Positions 7,988 to 16,226 of a stretch of 64,000 nucleotides of DNA are shown one piece after another (the first letter of the stretch is position 1; every line of letters starts with the position of its first letter). A program made the translations under genes and the position numbers. The DNA comes from Pelomonas sp963422775 (GTDB lineage: Bacteria; Pseudomonadota; Gammaproteobacteria; Burkholderiales; Burkholderiaceae_C), in assembly GCA_963422775.4 (NCBI GenBank), contig CAUJSJ030000159.1, positions 23,675 to 87,674 on the forward strand, written 5' to 3'. Below the pieces are notes generated by a model. It had not been told where the DNA came from and did not search any database. It saw only the letters and a list, made by a program, of their open reading frames with translations.

Positions 7988-8440
7988 TCAGGCAGCAGCG
8001 CGCGCCTGGTCTCGCAGCGCGCGGATCTGCAGGTGGTTGCGCTTCACGCCTTCGTACTGGCGCTCCACCACCAGGCGCACGTCCGGCGGCAGGGCTTCCT
8101 CCATCGCCTTGCGGTAGCTTTCCAGCGCAGTGTCCTCGCCGCTCTCGGTCTCTTCGAGGATGGCCTTGTCGGTGTAACCGGCCAGCGTGCCCTTCACCGC
8201 CACCCAGCCGCGGTGCATGGCGCCGGCGGCAGTGCCGCTGTCCTCGGCCTTGCCGCCCAGGCGGGCGACGAGGGACTGCAGCTCGCCGGCGGCCATGCGG
8301 CACTCCTCGGAGCGGCGCTCGAAGGATTGCCTCAGGGCGGTGTCGGTCACGTATTCCGCCGAGGCGCGGAAGCCGTACTCGCCGTCCTTGGAGGTTTCGA
8401 TCAGGTCGTTCAGCGTGTCGATGATGTCGTCGTTGCTCAT
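7988..8440 (-). CDS. PA2169/DUF2383 family four-helix-bundle protein
   Basis: A 150-residue all-helical protein starting MSNDDIIDTLNDLIETSKDGEYGFRASAEYV. The four long amphipathic helices with conserved E/H positions (SFERRSEECRMAAGEL, ILEETESGEDTALESYRKAM, VERQYEGVKRNHLQIRALRDQ) match the ferritin-like DUF2383 family, usually found in stress clusters; whether it binds metal is unknown. An AGGA (plus-strand TCCT, 8447-8450) sits in front of ATG 8440. Confidence 0.85.
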   Translation of the reverse strand: MSNDDIIDTLNDLIETSKDGEYGFRASAEYVTDTALRQSFERRSEECRMAAGELQSLVARLGGKAEDSGTAAGAMHRGWVAVKGTLAGYTDKAILEETESGEDTALESYRKAMEEALPPDVRLVVERQYEGVKRNHLQIRALRDQARAAA

Positions 8441-8533
8441 GGCATGTCCTTTCACGGGTCGATGAACTCACCCTGGCGGCTTGTGCCGCGAGAGCGTCCA
8501 GCCCGCTTCATGGCAGCCGGCGTGCCCGCCGTG

Positions 8534-10834
8534 TTACGAGCGGTTGGCTGCCGAGCGTGCCGCCGCGATCGCCGACTGCAATGCCGCCAGCAGCTCGGCC
8601 GGCGCGCAGGGCTTGCGCAACTGCACGAACTCGCCGTCGGCGATGGGCCGGTTGTTGAAGCCGCTGATCAGCACGACCGGCAGGCCCGGGCGCTGCAGGC
8701 GCAGCTGCCGCGCCAGCGCGACGCCGTCCAGCGCGCCGGGCATGACGACATCGCTCAGCACCACATCGGGCTGGGCGCCGGCGTCGAGCAGGCGCAGTGC
8801 CGCGCCGGCCTCCGCCGCGCGCAGCACGCGGGCGCCGTGCGCGGCCAGCAGCGCTGCCGTCACGTCGCCGAGTGCCTCGTCATCCTCGACGAGCAGCACC
8901 GTCGCGCCGGCGATGCTGGCCTGCGTGCTGTCGGCCGGCGCTGTCCTGGTGCCGGCCTCGTCGCTGCCGGCCACCGGCAACAGCAGGGAGACGGTGGTGC
9001 CGATGCCCGGCGTGCTGGCCAGGCGCGCGGCGCCACCGGTCTGCGTCGCGAAGCCGTGAACCTGGCTCAGCCCCAGGCCGCTGCCCTGGCCGACGCCCTT
9101 GGTCGTGAAGAAGGGCTCGAAGGCATGCTCGACCAGGCTCGGGTCCAGCCCCGTGCCGTCGTCGCTGACGGTCAGCAGCACGTAGTCGCCGGGCGCCAGG
9201 TGCTCCAGGCCTTCCTTGTCGGCCGCCTCCGCGTTGCTGGCCTGGAGCCGCAGCTCACCCCCCGCGGGCATGGCGTCCTGGGCGTTCAGGGCCAGGTTGA
9301 CGAGGGCCAGGTCCAGATCGTTGCTGTCCACGCGCACCGGCCAGATGTCGGGCGGCACCTGCACCTTGATCTCGATGCGCCGGCCCAACACGCTGCGCAT
9401 CAGCTCCTGCACCTCGGGCAGGTAGCGCGCGAGCGACAGCGTCTGCACCCGCACCGGGCGGCGGCCGGCAAAGCGCAGCAGGTGCTGGGTCAGCTGGCTG
9501 CCCTTGTCGACCGAGCGCTGCGTGGCGCTCAGCGGCCCCTGCAGCTCCGGCGCGCAGGGGTGGCGCTGCATCAGGTGCATGCTGTTGCTGATGACGCCCA
9601 GCAGGTTGTTGAACTCGTGCGCCACGCCGCCGGTGAGTCGGCCCAGCGCGACGACCCGCTGGCTCTGCGCGCCACGCTGTTCCATCAGCCGCGTGCGCTC
9701 CACGGCCTGGGCCACGCTCTGCTCCAGCTCGGCACGCGCGCTGGCCATGCTGCGGCTGGCCTCGGCCAGCGCATCGGCCACGCCGTCGGCCTCGACCATG
9801 CCGGTCGGCCCGGCCTGCACCGGCTGCCCTGCCTGCAGGGCCTGGGCGAGATCCTTGAGTGCGTGGATGGGCCGCTCGATGCGGCGCGCCACCCACACGG
9901 CACCCGCCATCGCCAGGGCCAGCAGCACCAGCGCGCCGATGACGACGCGCTGCACCGCCTGCGGCATGCGGCCGGTGAACTCCTGGCGCGGCATGGCGCT
10001 GACATAGCTCCAGCCCAGCGGCGAGGTGCTGAAGTAGCCCGCCGTCTGCACGCCGTCCAGAGACACCGACTGGAAGGCGCCTTCGCGTGCGGCGGCCATG
10101 CGTTCGCGCAGGTCGGCGCTGCCCTGGCGGCCCACAAAGCTCGCGCCGCCGGGAAGACGGGCGACGAGGCGCCCGCTGCTGTCCATGACCGCGCCGATCC
10201 AGCCCGGGTGCGGTGCCTGCGCCTGTACGACGCGCTGCAACTCGGACGGCCGCACGGTGACGACGATGTTGTAGACGAGCCGGCCGTCGCGCGTCACCGG
10301 TTCCACCCACGCCGCGTGCGGCTCCTGCGCCACGCCGGCCTGCTCCGGGCCGGCCAGCGTCAACGGCAGCATGATGGCCGCGGCGCTGAGCTCGGCGGGG
10401 CCTGCTGCCGGGTCTGCCAGATCGGTGGAAGTGCTGGCTGCCCCCTCGGCCTGCCGGGTGCTCAGCAGCACCTTGGCCGGAGCACGCAACTCCACCCAGC
10501 CGTCCATGCCCCGCATCGCACGACGCGCCAGTCGCTCGAAAGCGCGCAGCCTCTGTGTGTCCAGCGGCGCGGGGCCGTCCAGCGAGGGGGATTGCGCCAG
10601 CACGTGGGCGATGGCCGCGCGCCGCGCGAGTTCGCCGTCCACCAGCATGGACAGCGCGCGCGAGGTGTCGCGCAGCGTGCGCTCGTGGGCGTCGCGCTCG
10701 GCTTCGTAGGTGCTGGCGATCAGCCAAGCGACGCCCAGCATGCAGGGCAACAGCACCGACAGCACCAGCAACAGCAGTCGGGATCGGATGGTGACCGGCA
10801 TGATGAATGGAGGGCGGGGCTGGCTCGAGGGCAT
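8534..10834 (-). CDS. Hybrid sensor histidine kinase with C-terminal receiver
   Basis: A 766-residue inner-membrane kinase. From the N-terminus: a transmembrane helix (RSRLLLLVLSVLLPCMLGVAWLIA), a periplasmic dCache-like sensor of about 270 residues, a second helix (VVIGALVLLALAMAGAVWVA), HAMP-like linker, a HisKA region with GGVAHEFNNLLGVI (phospho-His), an ATPase with NLALNAQDAM (N box), DDGTGLD (G1) and GSGLGLSQVHGF (G2), and a receiver (VLLVEDDEA, phospho-Asp in VLSDVVMPG, Lys in QLRKP). The His-region type is that of kinases whose receiver ends the relay or passes to a separate transfer protein. ATG 10834 (MPSSQPRPP) or 10801 (MPVTIRSR) may be the start; signal unknown. Confidence 0.85.
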   Translation of the reverse strand: MPSSQPRPPFIMPVTIRSRLLLLVLSVLLPCMLGVAWLIASTYEAERDAHERTLRDTSRALSMLVDGELARRAAIAHVLAQSPSLDGPAPLDTQRLRAFERLARRAMRGMDGWVELRAPAKVLLSTRQAEGAASTSTDLADPAAGPAELSAAAIMLPLTLAGPEQAGVAQEPHAAWVEPVTRDGRLVYNIVVTVRPSELQRVVQAQAPHPGWIGAVMDSSGRLVARLPGGASFVGRQGSADLRERMAAAREGAFQSVSLDGVQTAGYFSTSPLGWSYVSAMPRQEFTGRMPQAVQRVVIGALVLLALAMAGAVWVARRIERPIHALKDLAQALQAGQPVQAGPTGMVEADGVADALAEASRSMASARAELEQSVAQAVERTRLMEQRGAQSQRVVALGRLTGGVAHEFNNLLGVISNSMHLMQRHPCAPELQGPLSATQRSVDKGSQLTQHLLRFAGRRPVRVQTLSLARYLPEVQELMRSVLGRRIEIKVQVPPDIWPVRVDSNDLDLALVNLALNAQDAMPAGGELRLQASNAEAADKEGLEHLAPGDYVLLTVSDDGTGLDPSLVEHAFEPFFTTKGVGQGSGLGLSQVHGFATQTGGAARLASTPGIGTTVSLLLPVAGSDEAGTRTAPADSTQASIAGATVLLVEDDEALGDVTAALLAAHGARVLRAAEAGAALRLLDAGAQPDVVLSDVVMPGALDGVALARQLRLQRPGLPVVLISGFNNRPIADGEFVQLRKPCAPAELLAALQSAIAAARSAANRS

Positions 10835-11095
10835 CGCAGGTCCATTCTTGCAGGCGCAACCATCGCGCCGCGGGGCGGTCTCGGCCCATGAAGGTGCCCT
10901 GTCGGACTCCAGGGCAAACGTCAGGCCCGTGCAGCGGACGCAACCCGCGTCTGCGCCGCCGGGGCAGGGCCTCAACGGTGCGCGACAGCCCGTGCTCGGA
11001 CGCGCGCAGGAAATAGCTCAGGATGGCCGTCGCGCAGGCCGCCAGCTGCCGGAAAACACCGTGTGGCCTCTGGCGGCCCTGGACATGGACGCCGC

Positions 11096-11413
11096 TCAGC
11101 TCGCGGGCTTGACGATGATGTTGTTGCGGACGTCCTTGACGTCCGGCACGGCGCGCGCGATCTGGCCGGCGCGGTCCTTCTCGGCCTGCGAGATGGCGAA
11201 GCCCGCCAGCTGTACCGTGCCCTTGAGCGCCTCCACCTGGATGCGCATCGCGCTGACCTGGCTGTCCTCGGCGAAGCGTGTCTTGACGCGCGTGGCGATG
11301 GTGGCGTCGTCGACGTATTGGCCCACGGTGCTCTGACCGCTGGTGACGGCGCAGCCGCCGAGTGTTGCGAGGGTGGCGAGCACGACCATCGAGGCCATGA
11401 GGATCTTCTTCAT
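11096..11413 (-). CDS. BON-domain lipoprotein (OsmY-like)
   Basis: A 105-residue exported lipoprotein. MKKILMASMVVLATLATLGGC is a signal peptide ending in a lipobox (LGGC, Cys about residue 21). The rest is one BON domain: DDATIATRVKTRFAED...MRIQVEALKGTVQLAGFAISQAEKDRAGQIARAVPDVKDVRNNIIVK, which contains the typical G-x-V-x-L-x-G core. BON lipoproteins such as OsmY and DolP act at the periplasmic face under osmotic or envelope stress. An AAGGAG directly upstream fixes ATG 11413. Confidence 0.88.
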   Translation of the reverse strand: MKKILMASMVVLATLATLGGCAVTSGQSTVGQYVDDATIATRVKTRFAEDSQVSAMRIQVEALKGTVQLAGFAISQAEKDRAGQIARAVPDVKDVRNNIIVKPAS

Positions 11414-11680
11414 GCGTTCTCCTTGCGCGAGAGGGATCTCGCGCAGGCCCATGGGCAAGCGGTGTGCCGGACGCAATCCGGCAAGCAGTTGATGGCTCTT
11501 GTTTCCCGGTGTGAGCGCGTGTTTCGCGGCAGGCTTTGCCGCAATTGCCGGTTGCCCATGCGGTGATCGGTAAATCCTGCACAGACCCTCGGGCGGTCGA
11601 AGTCAGCCGCGCGCCGTCAATGCGCGCGGCCCATGGGTGGAAGCCGGTTTTGTGACCCGATGCGTTCCCTGCCCACAAGC

Positions 11681-11697
11681 CGGCATGGAGGTTGCGT
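11681..11697 (+). promoter_or_regulatory. Possible sigma-54 promoter before rpoN
   Basis: The sequence CGGCATGGAGGTTGCGT contains GG (11682-11683) and GC (11694-11695) separated by exactly 10 bases, with GGCA and TTGC in the right places for the -24/-12 consensus TGGCAC-N5-TTGCW. It lies 66 bases upstream of the rpoN-type ATG, in a ~350-base gene-free stretch (11414-11763) that otherwise shows only short inverted repeats. A chance match in GC-rich DNA is possible. Confidence 0.3.
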
Positions 11698-11763
11698 TCC
11701 AGCGCTCAGGCCGCCTCGCGCTGCAGCGGATGCGGCATGTCATTGATCCCTGAAAGAGACCCC

Positions 11764-13248
11764 ATGCCTTCCATGGACCTGCGCAACGACCAACGGCAGA
11801 CCCAGACCCTGTCACCCCGCCTGCAGCATGCCGTGCGCCTGCTGCAGATGTCGTCGATGGACTTCGCGGCCATGCTGCGTGACACGCTCGGCCGCAACCC
11901 CTTCCTCGAAACCGAGGATGGCGGCGATGGCGAGGGCGACGAGGGCCTGGCGCCGCAGGCTGGCGAGGGCGAGGGCGAGGCCGGGCCGGCGGGTCAGATG
12001 GAAGGCGTGGCAGCGGACGGCGTGGCCGAGCCTGACCTGCCCGCCGATGCCGACGGCGCCGGTGCTCCCGACGATGGCGGCGACCGCGACCTCTGGGCGG
12101 CCGACAGCGCCGGCCAGCGTCGCGCCGAAGACGGCGAGCTCAGTGCGCTGGACCTGATGGCCGTCGAGACCTCGCTGACCACGCATCTGCACGTGCAGCT
12201 GAATGTTCTTTCGCTGTCCGAGCGCGACCTGGCGCTGGCGCGCACCGTTGTCGAGTCGCTGGACGACGATGGCTATCTGCGCACGCCGCTGGCGGAGTTG
12301 CTCGACGTGGCCGGGCTGGACCCGGTGGCCGACCCGCAGGAGATGCAGATCGCGCTGAAACGCGTGCAGTCACTGGACCCGGCCGGCGTGGCGGCGCGCA
12401 GCGTCGGCGAATGCCTGCTGCTGCAGTTGCCCGCCATCGCCTGCCCCGACATGCGCCGCCTGGCCCAGGCCATCATCAGCGAGCATCTGCCGGCGCTGGC
12501 GGCACGCGATGTCGGCGCGCTGGCCCGCCAGCTCGGTGAATCGCCGGCCCGGGTGGAGGCCGTCTGCGACCGCATCCGCCGCCTGGACCCGCGGCCCGGC
12601 TGGCGCTTCAGTTCTTCTCACGTCGCCTACGTGGTGCCCGACGTCATCGTGAAGAAGGTGCGCGGCGAATGGAAGGTGCAGATCAACCCGGCCGTCGTGC
12701 CCAAGGTCAGGCTCAACCAGGTCTACGCCAACCTGTTCCAGCGTCACCGCACGGCGGGCAATGCCGAGCTGGGCGCGCATCTGCAGGAGGCGCGCTGGAC
12801 GCTGCGCAACGTCGAGCAGCGCTTCTCCACCATCCTCGACGTGGCCGAGGCCATCGTGAAGCGCCAGCACAACTTCCTGGACTACGGCGCGATGGCGATG
12901 AAGCCGCTGGGGCTCAAGGAGATTGCCGAGGAAGTGGGCATCCATGAGAGCACCGTCTCGCGCGTGACCAACAACAAGTACATGGCCACGCCGGTCGGCG
13001 TGCTGGGGCTGAAGTACTTCTTCAGCCGCGCCATGATGAGCGCCAACGGCAGCGCCTGCTCGGGCACGGCCATCCGCGGGCTCGTCAAGGACATCATCGA
13101 GGCCGAGAGCCACGATGCGCCGCTGTCGGATGCCGAGATCACGCGCCAGCTGGCCCAGCAGGGCCTGGTGGTCGCGCGGCGCACCGTCACCAAGTACCGC
13201 CAGATGTTGAAGATCGATGCGGTGGAGCGGCGCCGGAGAGTGGCCTGA
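11764..13248 (+). CDS. rpoN: RNA polymerase sigma-54 factor, stand-alone copy
   Basis: A 494-residue sigma-54. Region I (RQTQTLSPRLQHAVRLLQMSSMDFAAML, residues about 8-40) is the glutamine/leucine-rich activator-response element. An acidic linker follows (about 50-120), then the core-binding domain, the helix-turn-helix (LKEIAEEVGIHESTVSRVTNNKYM, about 380-405) and a C-terminal RpoN box (VARRTVTKYRQMLKI, about 468-482) that contacts the -24 element. It directs transcription that needs AAA+ activators. The usual housekeeping neighbours in proteobacteria (lptB upstream, hpf and ptsN downstream) are absent, which suggests an additional paralogue rather than the main rpoN. The ATG at 11764 gives the full region I; no strong Shine-Dalgarno. 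Confidence 0.9.
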   Translation: MPSMDLRNDQRQTQTLSPRLQHAVRLLQMSSMDFAAMLRDTLGRNPFLETEDGGDGEGDEGLAPQAGEGEGEAGPAGQMEGVAADGVAEPDLPADADGAGAPDDGGDRDLWAADSAGQRRAEDGELSALDLMAVETSLTTHLHVQLNVLSLSERDLALARTVVESLDDDGYLRTPLAELLDVAGLDPVADPQEMQIALKRVQSLDPAGVAARSVGECLLLQLPAIACPDMRRLAQAIISEHLPALAARDVGALARQLGESPARVEAVCDRIRRLDPRPGWRFSSSHVAYVVPDVIVKKVRGEWKVQINPAVVPKVRLNQVYANLFQRHRTAGNAELGAHLQEARWTLRNVEQRFSTILDVAEAIVKRQHNFLDYGAMAMKPLGLKEIAEEVGIHESTVSRVTNNKYMATPVGVLGLKYFFSRAMMSANGSACSGTAIRGLVKDIIEAESHDAPLSDAEITRQLAQQGLVVARRTVTKYRQMLKIDAVERRRRVA

Positions 13249-13249
13249 G

Positions 13250-13391
13250 GCCCCTCGCCCAGTCGTGCCCCGCTGAACGCGGGCTCGTCTGGTCGGTCCC
13301 CCGGGGGGACGCCGATGCTTGCGGCATCGAGCCACAAGCATCGCCGGCGCGGGCCGGCTTGGGGCGGCCCGGCGCTCTGCCCGAAGAGGCG
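13250..13391 (+). repeat. REP-like dispersed element, copy 1 (after rpoN)
   Basis: Starts two bases after the rpoN stop with GCCCCTCGCCC, has TCCCCCGGGGGGA in the middle, and closes with the hairpin CGGGCCG-N8-CGGCCCG at 13350-13371 followed by GCGCTCTGCCCGAAGA. The same layout recurs at 39.95, 44.14 and (reversed) 33.6 kb, each time directly after a stop codon. The palindromes could act as a transcription end or mRNA-stabilising structure between convergent genes. Confidence 0.75.
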
Positions 13392-13393
13392 AA

Positions 13394-14725
13394 TTAGCGC
13401 GGCGTCACGCGCCAGATGGTGTTGCCGACGTCGTCGGCCACCAGCAGCGCACCGCGGCCGTCGATGGCCACGCCGACCGGCCTGCCGTGGGCCTCGCCGT
13501 CGGTGCCCAGGAAGCCCGTCAACACGTCGACCGGCAGCCCGCGGGGCCTGCCCTCGGCAAACGGGATGTAGACGACCTTGTAGCCGGCAAAGGGCTTGCG
13601 GTTCCATGAACCGTGCATGCCGATGAAGACGCCGTCGGGCGCGGCCCCGGGCAGCAGGGCCGGCAGCGGGCTGCGGCCGGCCGCCGTGAGGCCCAGCGCC
13701 GCCACGTGGGCGCCCAGGGCGTAGTCGGGCACGAGGGCCTGCGCCACGAGATCGGGCCGCTGCGGCTGCGCGCGGCTGTCGACGTGCTGGCCGTACCAGC
13801 TGTAGGGCCAGCCGTAGAAGCCGCCGTCCCGCACCGAGGTCAGGTAGTCGGGCACGAGGTCACTGCCGAGCTCGTCGCGCTCGTTGGCCACCGTCCAGAG
13901 CACCGGAGGGGCGCCCGCCGCGGACATCCAGGCCATGCCGTTGGGGTTGCGCAGACCGCTGGCGAAGAGTCGCTTGGCGCCGGTCGCACGGTCGATCTCC
14001 CAGATCGCCGCGCGGCCCTGCTCGGCCTCGATGCCGTTCTCGGCCACATTGCTGTTGGAGCCCACCGAAGCGTAGAGCTTGCTGCCGTCGGGGCTGGCGA
14101 TGAGGCTCTTGGTCCAGTGGTGGTTGCGCGTGCCGGCCGGCAGGTCGGTGAGCTTGCGGCCGGGGCCGGTCAGCGTCGTCTGGCCAGCTGCGTAGGCGTA
14201 CTCCCAGACCGCGTCGGTGTTGGCGACGTAGAAGCGGTCCCCCACCAGGGCCATGCCGAAGGGCGAGTTCAGCCCCTGCAGGAAGATCTCGTTGACCTCG
14301 GCACGGCCATCGCCATCGGCATCGCGCAGCAGCGTGATGCGGTTCGCGCTGGTGCCGGTGGAGCCGGCCTTGAGCATCAGCTTGCCCATCACCCAGCCCT
14401 TGATGCCCTTGCCTTCGTCCGGCCGCGGCGGTGCGTTGGTCTCGGCCACCAGCACGTCGCCGTTGGGCAGCACCTGCAGCCAACGCGGGTGCTCCAGGCC
14501 GGTGGCCAGCGCCTGCACCTGCAGGCCAGCGGCGGCCGTGGGCCCCTGGCCTGGCTGCCAGGGGCGGGCGGTGGCCACGTGGGCCGTGGGCAGCAGGGTC
14601 TGCACCGGCTCGGTCAGTGTGGGCTGGGGGCCCACATCGGCGCCGGTGGGCAGGCGCGTGCTTTCGCCGCAACCCGCCAGGGCAGCCACCAGCAGCAGCG
14701 CTGCAATGCGAGGGAGTTCAGTCAT
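13394..14725 (-). CDS. Sorbosone-dehydrogenase-like PQQ-type beta-propeller lipoprotein
   Basis: A 443-residue exported protein. MTELPRIAALLLVAALAGCGES is a lipoprotein signal peptide (lipobox LAGC). The mature part has the blades of the glucose/sorbosone dehydrogenase family: GLEHPRWLQVLPNGDVLVAET, LNSPFGMALVGDRFYVANTDAVW, GTRNHHWTKSLIASPDGSKLYASVGSNSNVAENG, FASGLRNPNGMAW, YGWPYSWYG, and MHGSWNRKPFAGYKVVYIPF. Relatives bind PQQ and oxidise aldoses or sorbosone in the periplasm, but many homologues have no known substrate. ATG 14725 gives the complete signal peptide. Confidence 0.82.
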   Translation of the reverse strand: MTELPRIAALLLVAALAGCGESTRLPTGADVGPQPTLTEPVQTLLPTAHVATARPWQPGQGPTAAAGLQVQALATGLEHPRWLQVLPNGDVLVAETNAPPRPDEGKGIKGWVMGKLMLKAGSTGTSANRITLLRDADGDGRAEVNEIFLQGLNSPFGMALVGDRFYVANTDAVWEYAYAAGQTTLTGPGRKLTDLPAGTRNHHWTKSLIASPDGSKLYASVGSNSNVAENGIEAEQGRAAIWEIDRATGAKRLFASGLRNPNGMAWMSAAGAPPVLWTVANERDELGSDLVPDYLTSVRDGGFYGWPYSWYGQHVDSRAQPQRPDLVAQALVPDYALGAHVAALGLTAAGRSPLPALLPGAAPDGVFIGMHGSWNRKPFAGYKVVYIPFAEGRPRGLPVDVLTGFLGTDGEAHGRPVGVAIDGRGALLVADDVGNTIWRVTPR

Positions 14726-14783
14726 GCCCGCACACGGCAAACCGGGTGCCCGCTGCGCCGGCATGCCGCTTGCCACGGCAGCG

Positions 14784-15212
14784 TCAGCGCATCGGCAGTT
14801 CGGGCTCGCAGATGTCGCGCAGTGCCTGGTCGATGTGGCCGGGCTGCCGCACGACCAGGTCGCCGAGCGAGACGATGCCCACCAGCCGCTGGTCGGCGTC
14901 GACGATGGGCAGGCGGCGCAGGCGCAACCGGCCCATCAGGCGTTTGACGTCTTCGGTGTCCTGCTCTGGCGCGCAGGTCTGGACCTCGGGCGTCATGATG
15001 TCGGACACGCAGGCCGCGTCGGGGTCGAGGCCATCGGCGATGCCGCGCACGACGATGTCGCGGTCGGTCAGCATGCCGAGCAGCCGCGCACCGTCCCAGA
15101 CCGGCAGCGAGCCGACGTCGAGTTCGCGCATGCACTGCGCGGCGCGGCGCAGGCTTTCCTGGGGCTGGATCGTGCTCACGTCGGTGGACATGATGTCGGC
15201 AATGCGGGTCAT
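14784..15212 (-). CDS. CBS-domain protein
   Basis: A 142-residue protein made of two CBS repeats: IADIMSTDVSTIQPQESLRRAAQCMRELDVGSLPVWDGARLLGMLTDRDIVVRG and VSDIMTPEVQTCAPEQDTEDVKRLMGRLRLRRLPIVDADQRLVGIVSLGDLV. CBS pairs bind adenine nucleotides and act as energy sensors. The ATG at 15212 has AGGAG in front; the longer frame to 15299 is non-conserved. It sits among stress genes. Confidence 0.9.
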   Translation of the reverse strand: MTRIADIMSTDVSTIQPQESLRRAAQCMRELDVGSLPVWDGARLLGMLTDRDIVVRGIADGLDPDAACVSDIMTPEVQTCAPEQDTEDVKRLMGRLRLRRLPIVDADQRLVGIVSLGDLVVRQPGHIDQALRDICEPELPMR

Positions 15213-15293
15213 GGCGGGCTCCTGGGGTGGGATCTGGTGGGTTGTCGGGGTGGCAAGGCGGATACCGGGCACGTCGCCTGCCCGCATCGGGGC

Positions 15294-15563
15294 ATGCATG
15301 ATTCCGACTTCCCCTCGCCCGCACCTTCGCCGCTGCCGCCCGGCCCAGGTCGGCGTACCGCCCGGAGTGCCGCTGGCGTGGCCCTGGTGCTGCTCATCGT
15401 CGGCGGCCTGAACTGGGCGCTGGTGGGGCTGTTCAATCTGGACTTCATCGCCGCGCTGTTCGGTCGCATGACGCTGTGGTCGCGCGGCGTCTATGTCGGG
15501 ATCGGCGTTGCGGCGCTGTTCGCGCTGACGCTGCTGCCGCGGCTCGGCCAGGGCCGGTTGTAG
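15294..15563 (+). CDS. DUF378 family small membrane protein
   Basis: An 89-residue protein. After a Ser/Pro-rich ~25-residue leader, two hydrophobic segments, GVALVLLIVGGLNWALVGLFNLDFIAALFG and GVYVGIGVAALFALTLLP, carry the GGLNWxLVGxFxxD signature of DUF378 (YuzA). Function unknown; such proteins are common in stress clusters. It is divergent from the CBS gene. The start at ATG 15294 is uncertain because there is no clear Shine-Dalgarno. Confidence 0.8.
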   Translation: MHDSDFPSPAPSPLPPGPGRRTARSAAGVALVLLIVGGLNWALVGLFNLDFIAALFGRMTLWSRGVYVGIGVAALFALTLLPRLGQGRL

Positions 15564-15612
15564 CTGCCGTCAGAGTGCCCGCCTCGGCCGGGGCCGCGGC
15601 GGGCATCCGGTC

Positions 15613-15690
15613 TCAATGGAAGAAGAGGTAGACCAGCAGCAGCACGATGCCCGGCACGCCGAGCAGCCAGGCCAGGAAGTATTTGCCCAT
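15613..15690 (-). CDS. 25-residue membrane peptide
   Basis: MGKYFLAWLLGVPGIVLLLVYLFFH is a single transmembrane helix with a short polar start. A GGAG six bases before the ATG and the fully protein-like composition support translation. Similar ~25-30 residue one-helix peptides occur in betaproteobacteria; role unknown. The region upstream (15691-15954, about 260 bases) holds no gene I can support. Confidence 0.6.
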   Translation of the reverse strand: MGKYFLAWLLGVPGIVLLLVYLFFH

Positions 15691-15954
15691 GATGTTCTCC
15701 AGAAGTGGATGCGGTAGGGAGAGCATCGGCCGGCCGGCCGGGGTGCGCGTAGCGGACGACGCGCGGCGCTGGCGTAGGAAGAGCGGCAACGGGGCAGTGC
15801 TTCTGATCCGGCGCACCTCGCGAAGCCTGGCTCGTAGGACTTTGCCGACCCGAGGACGAGGAACGCGCTGGCGATGTGCCGCTGACGTCAAAACTAAGCT
15901 GACGACAGCCCCTCAGGCATTCCGTCACGAGGGCGACTGCAAAGGAGCAAAGTC

Positions 15955-16149
15955 ATGAACAGCGACCAAATCAAGGGCAGTGTGAAGGATGTGGCCGGCA
16001 AGGCGCAGCGCAAGCTGGGCGAAGCCATCGGCAGCACCGAGCAGCAGGTCAAGGGCGCCGCGACCCAGGTCGAGGGCAAGGTCCAGAAGGCCGTGGGCGA
16101 CGTCCGCGAAGCCGCCAAGGATGCTCGCGACAACAGCCGCAAGATCTGA
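15955..16149 (+). CDS. CsbD family stress protein
   Basis: A 64-residue soluble helical protein, MNSDQIKGSVKDVAGKAQRKLGEAIGSTEQQVKGAATQVEGKVQKAVGDVREAAKD..., matching CsbD throughout. The family is a sigma-B/RpoS-type general stress marker; biochemical role unknown. A clear AAAGGAG precedes the ATG. A strong hairpin terminator follows at 16168-16203. Confidence 0.93.
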   Translation: MNSDQIKGSVKDVAGKAQRKLGEAIGSTEQQVKGAATQVEGKVQKAVGDVREAAKDARDNSRKI

Positions 16150-16167
16150 CGCCACTGCACCCGTCCC

Positions 16168-16203
16168 ACGCCGCCGGGCCGTCAAGGTCCGGCGGCGTTT
16201 TTC
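16168..16203 (+). terminator. Rho-independent terminator after csbD
   Basis: ACGCCGCCGGGCC and GGTCCGGCGGCGT pair across a GTCAA loop with one mismatch, followed directly by TTTTT (16198-16202). It starts about 18 bases after the csbD-type stop and ends 23 bases before the OmpA-lipoprotein ATG, so it should isolate the two units. Confidence 0.85.
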
Positions 16204-16226
16204 CTGTCAAGGCCTGGAGGTCTGCC

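Noticed and set aside
8033..10891. 952-residue plus-strand open frame
   Set aside because: Complement of the hybrid histidine kinase; composition is His/Ala/Gln/Arg-rich shadow sequence typical of GC-rich DNA.
15728..15745. CGGCCGGCCGGCCGG run as a site or repeat
   Set aside because: Simple GC repeat of the kind expected by chance at this base composition, with no second copy or gene-edge position.
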